From contig JAKZAN010000006.1 in NCBI GenBank assembly GCA_023053545.1, forward strand, positions 7,073,001 through 7,137,000: 64,000 bases of DNA, given 5' to 3'. The first letter of the stretch is position 1. The number at the start of each line of letters is the position of its first letter. The stretch comes from Lepidurus packardi. Taxonomy: Eukaryota > Arthropoda > Branchiopoda > Notostraca > Triopsidae. The notes beneath the pieces are model-generated. The model ran no database searches. It had not been told where the DNA came from and saw nothing but the letters and a program-made list of their open reading frames with translations. Made by a program: the position numbers and the translations under genes. This document shows, piece after piece, positions 56,601 to 64,000 of the stretch.

Positions 56601-59227
56601 CCCACTGACTGTTAAAACGACGTCTTTGAGAAGATTGGTACAGTTTTGGGGAATCTTGGGCAAGGGACGATGGTAGAATTCGATAGGAATAACTTCATTT
56701 GAATCGCAGCAATCCGACTAATTCGGAATTGGATAAATTACGGTTAAGAAAGTGAAAGAAATTAACCTACAATCCATGCGAGGGTAACGCTTTTTGAATC
56801 TACTTCTCCTTTATAGTCCACAGGGAGAACTTTGTAATTGTAGTTGGTAAGGTCCACGTCACCTTGTCTTGTTTCAATGAGGGAGTGAACTTCCTCTTCT
56901 TCTTCAGGGGCAAGATCTTCAATCCAAAACTTGTAACCTGATTCAAAAAAATGTTACCGCAACTTTGAGCAAAATCCCCAGATGTACCTCGAAAAACTGG
57001 CTCGTAGTCAGGTTGACAGGTTCCTTCTCCTGAGCTAATCTCCACTGATTTCTCGTTTTCTTTTAGGGTAGTTTTATTCCCTTTATCCACGGATTCGTTA
57101 GAAAATGTAGTCGACGAAATTCTGGGGTGAGGTTCTAAAACCAAAAACGGTGTAACTAAGACAACCTTCAATGGAAAACCTTACCTTGCAAAGCATATTG
57201 CTGGACGATGCTAAGCAGCGACGGGTCGGCGTCATTATTATTTTCCTTATTACTTCCAGTATTTCGACGGGTTACAGAAACTTCTGAAGACCATTCTGGT
57301 ACTTCAAATTCGCATTCCGCGGCAGGTTTCCCTCGTTCCCCTGAAGCTGAGAGCCACCCCACAGGTACAACGAGGGCCCTATCAGGTTTATAAAAAAAAT
57401 ATATAAATTTCACAGTATTCAACAATTGATAGCGGCTTACTTGCGGCCGGACTTCTCCCATTCTTTCTTATCAGAATCGACATATGCTCCGACAATTACA
57501 TGCGAGACAAGGTCGGTCAAAGAGGTGAAGCGAGTGGCTCCAGATGCATTAATAATACGTCGTAGTTTTTCAGTTTTCTCAGTGTCAAAACCGCTTAAGT
57601 ACACCTAGTAAATCCACCATTACCAACCAAACTTCTTAATCTAGCAAACATACCTTCAATCCGTCCAGAAATGGTCCAGATCTCTTCAACTGTATCAAGT
57701 CAAGCTTCTCCAAGACTTGGCTGTGCTCTATGTTTCAGAATTACCAACTTGATACATAGAATAAAAAAAAAACTGTTCCTTACCACTTGCTCTCATAATG
57801 GGGCGATCCGCAGTGACAGAGGAGTTAGAAAGAGCGGTTTCACTAAGTAGGAGCCTTGTCTCATCACTCTCATGGGCAATGGTGCTGCAAACAGACGCGT
57901 TGCCATCGATCAGGGTAGCTAGTATGGTCTAATTAGTATTAAACTACGAACTACGAGGAAATTACCGGAATGCTGCTTGTTAACAGGCGTGGATGACTTG
58001 TCATCCTTTTGAATCGCGTATTCTGCATACGGAACAGCATAACCCTTTTCTAAACTGGCATATACCCAATCTGGGTGAAGAATGGGGAGGCGCCAGTTCA
58101 TGGCGAATTTGAATTTTTCTCCAACAGGTTTGGTAATGAAAAGCAAATCTGTCACTTCAAACTCTAGGGAACCACTGAAAGTTCCTCCTATAAAAAAGAG
58201 ACTTGATTAACGAGAAGATATGGAAACGTTTTCAACTTTTCGTACCGTTAGCTTCAATTTTTCTACGAAGATCCTCCTTTTCAAGCCGGTTCATGTTGGA
58301 GCAAGTTACAGTCAGGCCACCGAAGATAGGAGTGGTATAAAGTTTGAAATCCGGGTGAATGGCATGCACAGCTTCATGCATACTTCTTTGCCATACTGCT
58401 TCCACCCAAGCTGACGACATAACTGGGATACCATTGCTAACAGCAGCCTGAAATTGACGTATAAGTCGACGAAGAATTCAAGAATAAAGAAAAACTACCT
58501 TGAACTTCAGAGAGCCAACTTTGTCTGTAACGAGATGAGTGACATTTGTAGTCATCTGAGTACTGGATCGTCCGCTCATTCGAGCAATTTTTTTAAGTAT
58601 GTCCTCCTAAGATAAGAGATCAGGATAAGTACTTCTTTAATACCCATACCATAAGCTTACTTTCTTCCCAATCGGTAAAGATGAAGTACATATGTCCAGA
58701 TCCTTCATCCCTGCAGTATAACAGGGCTGATTCACCAAAGGCAATGGCTGGTCCGCTTCCAGACAAGAAAGCATACATGGTGGTCCAAAAACCCTAAAAT
58801 TAATGCGTTACCACACATATAGTTGCAGATCAAGCCTTCAAGGTTTTTCGAAATCACTAACTTTAAAATAAAGGTAATAACAAATAAAGAAGGCTAACTT
58901 ACGACCGTGCAGTCTTTACCACTTTTTCGTAAACTTCCCCTGCAAATTCGTTAAATACTAAGACGTCCGTTTTTTTAAATGTACGGGAAAGGCAGTCTTC
59001 CTCTGTAATCCATCTTGCGTTGAACTTTTTCAAAGTGCATACCTGTGACAAGAAAAAAAAAAGCAAACTATAATTTAACGAACACACCATCCCAGGTATC
59101 CATATATATATATATATACCTCAAAAACTCTATGTAACTTGGCTGGGCATGTTGCTTCAGAATAGCCAGTTGGAAGCACACAATAAGTGACTACACTATC
59201 ACCTTCTTTACTAGATGTATCATTCAT
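53636..59227 (-). CDS. TOPBP1: TOPBP1, multi-BRCT checkpoint and replication scaffold
   Basis: Twenty-one exons give 1360 residues (human about 1520). High ends, start to stop: 59227, 59042, 58793, 58606, 58447, 58187, 57918, 57727, 57604, 57378, 57134, 56937, 56717, 56343, 55835, 55484, 55055, 54880, 54497, 54190, 53891. Low ends: 59120, 58903, 58661, 58499, 58246, 57966, 57784, 57654, 57441, 57185, 56988, 56771, 56545, 55890, 55542, 55248, 54940, 54562, 54297, 53952, 53636. BRCT motifs recur: VTHLVTDKVGS, MNWRLPILHPDWVYASLEKG, LVSHVIVGAY, IKWKLPAVRPHWLQACL, VTHLVI, GKWMLRPEWLEE. The ATR-activating segment between the last-but-two and last-but-one BRCT keeps its tryptophan (VTWVDPRE, Trp1082). 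TOPBP1 binds phosphorylated partners such as the 9-1-1 clamp and activates ATR-ATRIP. Introns are mostly 45-75 bp. The donor after exon 12 (ATT/gtaggt) is weak. Confidence 0.93.
54192..54253 (-). repeat. 32-bp tandem duplication at a TOPBP1 splice acceptor
   Basis: In the intron before exon 20, a stretch containing a CACTAAT branch-point-like motif, a T run and ctggta is present twice, 32 bp apart and identical for 30 bases. The copy next to the exon ends in AG. In the upstream copy this AG is AC, so only one acceptor remains. Confidence 0.85.
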
Positions 59228-59485
59228 TTTCCATGAAAAGCCAGACAGCAGAATCGACAAACCACCACCAACAAATAGCTACAATTGACTACAGCCGTTG
59301 GCGCCAAAACAACAAACCGACACAACGGAGCTGGTAGGTGCTGCCACCAATTAATACGTTTCTGAAACTCGCAATAAAGCGCCAGTTATGAATTCATCCC
59401 TCAGGACTTACTGAAGACATGGCAAGGTGGAAATGAGTGTAACTCAAAAGGCTTCAACGTAAAGATCTCTTGTTTTCTACTCAAT

Positions 59486-59491
59486 TTTATT
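59486..59491 (-). terminator. Poly(A) signal AATAAA of CHCHD2
   Basis: AATAAA on the minus strand is 125 bp after the CHCHD2 stop and about 260 bp before the TOPBP1 start, so the two tandem genes are separate transcripts. Confidence 0.6.
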
Positions 59492-59615
59492 TATATTCCC
59501 AACTACAGACATCGAAATACTCCTAGTCAGAAATAAATGTCCACCAAGTAGCAATAGGGTTGTTATCTAAGATTTTTCCGTTCCTCAGCTGTGACAACTT
59601 CGAAATCGATGTTGC

Positions 59616-60270
59616 TTACTGCGCGATGTCTAGATATAAAAGATGCTGAGTGATGTTCAGGAAGTTTACTGTCTACTTACTGTTGGAAAACTTGCATTGT
59701 CTTAGGGCCTCATTGAATCCTTCACAGAGCGTCAAATCTCCTTGATTCTGTGCGCACTGCAAGAACTGACTAACCTCCCAAGCGCAAGGTCCGGTAGGTT
59801 GTTGAGGTGCATTTCCGTAAGATTGATAAGCTTGCTGAGGAGCAGCAGCCTGGGGTTGAGCGGCTGGAGCTGACCCCGAGCCACTAAACATACCAGTCAG
59901 CGCTGAGCCAGCAACATGACCCTGTAGGATATAACTGATTAAGTTCAACGTTCATAAACTTTGTAAGATTATGCAAATTTTCTTACCACAGCAGATCCTA
60001 TAGCCACTCCTCCTGCTGTTGCAGCCATTTGCTTAAACATAGAAGGCTGTTGTGCTTGCATTGGTTGCATCATAGTGGGCTGTTGCATTGGGACAGGGGC
60101 ATGCTGTACTGGTGCACGAGCTGGAGCGTGAGACCTATGTATGCAAAATAAAGGTAGTTGCATAACAAATTACTACTACGCTCACAAAGTCAATATATAC
60201 ATATATGCAGAACTGGTAGTACGAACCTGGCCGGAGCTGCAGCGGGACGACTTCTTCCTTGACGAGGCAT
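59616..60270 (-). CDS. CHCHD2: CHCHD2-type twin CX9C mitochondrial protein
   Basis: Four exons (60227-60270, 59987-60134, 59681-59921, 59616-59629) give 148 residues, close to CHCHD2/CHCHD10 size. The N-terminus [15 protein letters not shown] is basic and Ala/Pro-rich like a mitochondrial signal. A Gln/Met/Pro-rich segment follows, then a glycine/alanine hydrophobic part ([20 protein letters not shown]). The C-terminal CHCH domain has exact twin CX9C motifs ([11 protein letters not shown] and [11 protein letters not shown]). The protein resides in the intermembrane space, acts in cristae and oxidase function, and is imported through Mia40-type oxidation. Arthropods usually have one gene for the CHCHD2/10 pair, so the symbol covers both. 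The gene is in tandem with TOPBP1, with 388 bp between the CHCHD2 stop and the TOPBP1 start. Confidence 0.93.
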
Positions 60271-61442
60271 ATTTAAGTTTTATTTGTCGTTTATTACTAC
60301 TTAAAACAATTACACCGTTTGCTTGACTAGCACTTGGCAGAGTAATTCCTCGCTTTCTCACTTCTTTCTCGAAGTTACACAATCACGACCTCACTGGAAG
60401 ACGCACCTTCTGGAAACGGATAGCATTCCAAATCTAGCAAAACAAATGCGTCCGTTTTCGAACTAGTTTTGGAATGCCGGCTGACCAAATACAAAACTCG
60501 ATGACGAAGCCACTTCGGCTTGTGGGCGCCAGGTTTGAATTTCGCTTTAAAAAAGAGCATTTTCCTTGGTGTTAATTATGGTCTCATTGTTCTTTAAGAC
60601 AAAGACTAACATTGTTTAAGAGAAATATAACTTCTTCAGAAAAGCTATCCTTCGGTTACATGTACTACTAGAATTTATCAAAATTATTTGCATATTTTTC
60701 CGGCATAATTTAAATTCCTCATTCAAATCATAGTCATTTACTATGTTTGCATTTACACAAACAGGGACATGGTTCAAGTAAAGTGAAAGGATTTCGCGTT
60801 CGTTAGGTAAAAGTCTATAAAACACGCGTTTGCTTCCTTATTGTAAAGTGGAAAATTGCGTAATAATTGTCATTCTAGACGTTATCATTTTTCCTAAAAA
60901 ATTAAAAGATAGGACATTCTGTATTTTGCATATTTTTCTATGATGGCTTAATAAAAAGATAACTGAACAATATACTCGGCTTTCATAAAAAAATCCTAAG
61001 GTTACCGTACTTCCATATCACTACTTGCCATAACCAATATGGCGGCGAGTCAAACATGGCGGCGCCCTTGGAGGTATTTGGAATACTAGCTGGCTGGTAC
61101 TCTAGTATAATGTACAATTCTACGAGTCAAGTACGCACCTGTGATCTATTATTGAACATGTCTACGCATTTATCATCACGAACACAAAATATCTGTATTC
61201 ATAATTTTGTACTGTTCATTAAATTACTCAGTCGATTGCTTTCGCATTTCCTGGAGCACGACGTCATCAAGTTGTAAAAGGTGTATTAATCAAGCACACT
61301 TCGTCTTCTCATCAATTATGAAGTTTTCCTTTGGCAATCAGTTGCACCTTTTACAGCCTCGCTAATTCATTTAGTGTTCGAAAAAAAAATCATTTTCCAG
61401 TAATTGACTCAAGGCAACCCCAAGGGTGTAAACAACTTGGTT
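60271..61442. other. Region between CHCHD2 and the Ig/FN3 gene
   Basis: It holds the CHCHD2 promoter and 5' untranslated region near 60271-60450. Further on are AT-rich DNA and a GC-rich pair of YY1-like sites at 61035-61063. No coding exon is recognised. Confidence 0.45.
61035..61063 (+). promoter_or_regulatory. Two YY1-like ATGGCGGC sites
   Basis: CAATATGGCGGCG (61035) and AACATGGCGGC (61053) match the YY1/Pho-type consensus AANATGGCGGC and stand 18 bp apart in otherwise AT-rich DNA. Such pairs are common near TATA-less start sites. No gene start is evident next to them. Confidence 0.35.
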
Positions 61443-61448
61443 TTTATT
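61443..61448 (-). terminator. Poly(A) signal AATAAA of the Ig/FN3 gene
   Basis: AATAAA on the minus strand lies 26 bp after the TAA at 61475-61477, which supports the chosen stop codon and a very short 3' untranslated region. Confidence 0.6.
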
Positions 61449-61474
61449 GAGATTGTCCCATAAAAATTTGAGCA

Positions 61475-63572
61475 TTAAATAATACAACTGCAATATATAA
61501 CCAATAGACACCATACAAATAAACGCATACGAATGCTTACGGCAGAGGAGACTCCTGTTGTCGGCTTCACCAATGCCCAGCTAGTATCAGGTTCTGGTCC
61601 TCTGTACTGCGCCAACGGATCTGATTATTAACAATGACATATAGTAGTTTTTTAGTAAACATCAAGGCTATCATATTACGAGATCCAGCACTGACGAAGT
61701 GGAATATCTGCGTGGGATCGCTATCACTCCATCCATACTTGTTCCGGCCTTGCACAATTAATTGGTACTCGGTGCCGGCAGTCAAGTTCGTTAACTGGTA
61801 ACCATGGATGCTGCTAGGGATTTCGACAGTTGAATTGATAAACTTATGCAGAGATACGATTGACTGATTATTGATGACAGTGGAATCGGAAGGAATCACG
61901 ATATTTCTCCACACACCCGAGCGTTCGTCGGCTTGCTAGATGGACGAAATCAATAAAGGTAGTACATCAGCTCAGGTCCTTTGAAGCGTAGATTCCCCTG
62001 CCTCAAAAAAAAAGACAGTATTACCAGTTCAGGTCGAATCAGCAAACGAAATTCCAGCAAAGGGTTGTAACTGTGCATTAGCCAGACGGCAATGTACGTG
62101 TATTTGGACACCCCTATCGGATTGCTCAGGAATTTAGCTTGCAAAGGTCTCCCTATTTCGAAACAAGGCATTAGACCCGCAATGATTAAAGCTCTCATTA
62201 CTTACCCGTTAGCTCTAACACCCGCTGCGTCCTTCCCAGTCCATTCTCCGCTACACAAGTATAGTTGCCGAGGTCGAATTCAGTAATTTGATGTATAATC
62301 AATCGATGTGCATCTCCTGAGCTTTCAATGACTCTCCTTTCAGAGGGAATGACTAGCTTGTTGCCTTGATACCACATAAGCTGCAGAACATGGCACAATA
62401 ATTAAAGTATATTTTGTTCCAACTCGAACAACATTTATAAATAACTTCTTACTGTTGGAGTTGGTTCGCCATCCGCTTGGCAAACCAGCACAGCATCGCG
62501 ACCAGGTGTTGTATGAAGAATATAGTCATCGTCTACCATGATAGGCGCATCTAAAGTCCGCAGTCGACGTAAAATGGTATACAAGCAAAAGTAAAATGTT
62601 ATAAAAACAATTCAGTGGACCACGTTTATATGAAACTTACAGAGCACGTTGACTTCAAATAGCGCTTTCACCGGTTTACCAATTTCATTGGACGCCATAC
62701 AAAGATAAGTTCCAGAGTACATACGATCGGCAATTCCCAAGTCAAGTACAGCGCCAGACATGGGCCCATTCAAATTCTGCAGGAGCAAATTTGAAGAAAA
62801 AAAAAGTTAAAAAGATAGAACTTTATTTCATGACGGCTTTAACTTGTTCCGTAAATCAAACAACCTGTGATGTCCAAGTAATATTGGGCTGCGGGTTCCC
62901 ACTTGCTGCACATTTAAGAGTCAAGGGCTCTCCTTTAATGATTTGAATACGAACATCATTTGTCGGCAAGATGGATGACGGAACTAACCAAAAACCAGAA
63001 TTCATAATTCGTCAGTGAAAAGCCCAAGAAAAGGCGCTCGGGCGAGAGAAAAATTGTAAAAAAAAGTCGAGAAAAATGAGGAACGGATTAAGTATTAAAA
63101 GGAAAGTGCTTACCGAAAATGTCGACAGTGACCACTTTTTTAAGCGCGGGTTCAGTATTAATCTCGCAACTGTAATTACCAGAATCGCTGGCGTTTAATG
63201 GGTTGATTTCAAGTTGAAAATTTTCAAGCAGCACAAAGCGAGAATCACGCACAACTTTCAAGGGACCGGCAGTTAGAACTAATTGATTTTTCTTCCACAA
63301 AACCAAGTAGTTTCCTTTATAAACATTTGAGAAAATAAAGAAATGCGAGAGAGAAGAAATAAGGTATTGGGCGGCTAAGAAGATATAGTTCCGACAGTTG
63401 GATCGTAAAAATTACCTAGGTTTACAACGTCACAGCTTAGCCGCACGCTCTCATTAACTTGCGCCTTGATATATTTTCCACCTCCCATGAAATACGGCAG
63501 GGAAGGTGACTTACAAATGACTTCCATAATGCTCAACGTCAGTAAGAAGATATTCCGCTTAATCACTTCCAT
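61475..63572 (-). CDS. Three-Ig plus FN3 adhesion protein, GPI-anchored (klingon/wrapper-like)
   Basis: Nine coding exons (63416-63572, 63114-63314, 62865-62983, 62641-62776, 62453-62550, 62206-62380, 62025-62152, 61680-61935, 61475-61620) give 471 residues. The start at 63572 gives a signal peptide (MEVIKRNIFLLTLSIMEVIC). Three Ig domains follow, each with the two Cys and Trp: RLSCDVV/LVLWKKN/SGNYSCEI, LKCAAS/NITW/YSGTYLCMAS and VLVCQAD/MWYQGN/LGNYTCVAENG. A split FN3 domain comes next (LTAGTEYQLIVQGRNKYGWS). The last exon ends in a hydrophobic tail (LFVWCLLVIYCSCII) with no cytoplasmic part, as for GPI attachment. Insect proteins with this layout are klingon and wrapper, neural adhesion proteins. 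I cannot choose between them. The upstream 5' untranslated exon joins at 63590. Confidence 0.85.
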
Positions 63573-63590
63573 ATTCAGCACCCGAGGGAT

Positions 63591-64000
63591 CTGCAATGAA
63601 GACAGAAAAAAGCCGAGATTACGAAAAGAATCAAACCAAATCTGTCGCATTCCTGCTTTCTCATTCTCTAAATATAAAAGTCGTCCCCAACACTTTTGTT
63701 TAACAGAAAGACGTCAATGAGAAGATATGACAGCTAAAGATTTCGAACAAAGTAATGGAAGACTGTGAAAAAACAACAAAAAAAAAGGAAAAAACAGGCA
63801 CGTTTATCGAATGACAATTCCAGAAAGAAAACTAATTAGCCCATCTTTAGTCAAAGACCGCACCGAACTTTATGATTTTCCCCCCACAAAACACGACCAC
63901 AGATGGATCAATAGAAGCTAGGCAAGACTCTCTAGCCAATACAGAACAGTACAACACCATACAGCAGGATCATTCTGGTAAGAAAGAGAAAAAAATTTTA
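63591..64000 (-). other. Intron and upstream region of the Ig/FN3 gene
   Basis: A good acceptor (cttcattgcag) ends at 63591, so at least one non-coding exon lies upstream, in this stretch or beyond the right edge. No further coding exon is seen. Confidence 0.4.

Noticed and set aside
61480..61560. A splice donor (GCC then gtaagc) in the last Ig/FN3 exon leading to another exon
   Set aside because: Reading through gives a hydrophobic GPI-type tail, a stop and a poly(A) signal 26 bp later, which is a better ending than the spliced alternative.

Overview
The window is nuclear DNA from an animal, very probably an arthropod. Genes are split by GT-AG introns, most of them 45-70 bp in the compact genes. 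Coding exons match animal families closely. The troponin C is of the arthropod type, the Ig/FN3 protein resembles insect klingon/wrapper, and there are short runs of the arthropod telomere unit CCTAA/TTAGG. A pancrustacean is my best guess, but this is inference. There is no sign of bacterial operons, CRISPR arrays or an intact virus.

Left part (1-11 kb). A GC-rich exon at 737-982 (minus) looks like the first coding exon of a gene that runs off the left edge. A CRE/TATA-type promoter candidate lies near 4.6-5.0 kb, and a pogo/Tigger DNA-binding-domain relic near 5.8 kb. A complete six-exon COX18 gene (mitochondrial insertase for cytochrome oxidase subunit 2) sits at 9.1-10.5 kb.

Middle (11-41 kb). 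One long gene for cGMP-dependent protein kinase I (the foraging/PRKG1 type) fills this part. It has two alternative first coding exons, one at 11.2 kb and one at 24.4 kb. Each carries its own coiled coil and autoinhibitory segment, and both splice in the same phase to a common body of twelve exons. Its large introns hold repeats, including two loci where CCTAA repeats sit beside inverted sequences. They also hold a same-strand single-exon ORF of 213 codons with its own poly(A) signal, whose function I cannot name.

Right part (41-64 kb). This is gene-dense: LSM7 (minus) and renalase RNLS (plus) share a 154-bp divergent promoter. They are followed by troponin C (minus), a BTB-BACK-Kelch protein with an unusual cysteine cluster (minus), a 5-kb transposon and repeat island, a 21-exon TOPBP1 (minus), CHCHD2 (minus) and a three-Ig plus FN3 adhesion protein with a GPI-type tail (minus).

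The genes do not form one pathway. COX18 and CHCHD2 are mitochondrial, LSM7 acts in RNA processing, TOPBP1 in DNA-damage checkpoint signalling, troponin C in muscle, and PKG and the Ig protein in signalling and adhesion. All spliced models were joined by eye. The coding totals of the complete models are divisible by three, which supports the exon boundaries. I found no clearly new biological system. The points most worth following are the nested ORF, the paired CCTAA/inverted-repeat loci, the KLHL cysteine cluster and the duplicated TOPBP1 splice acceptor.
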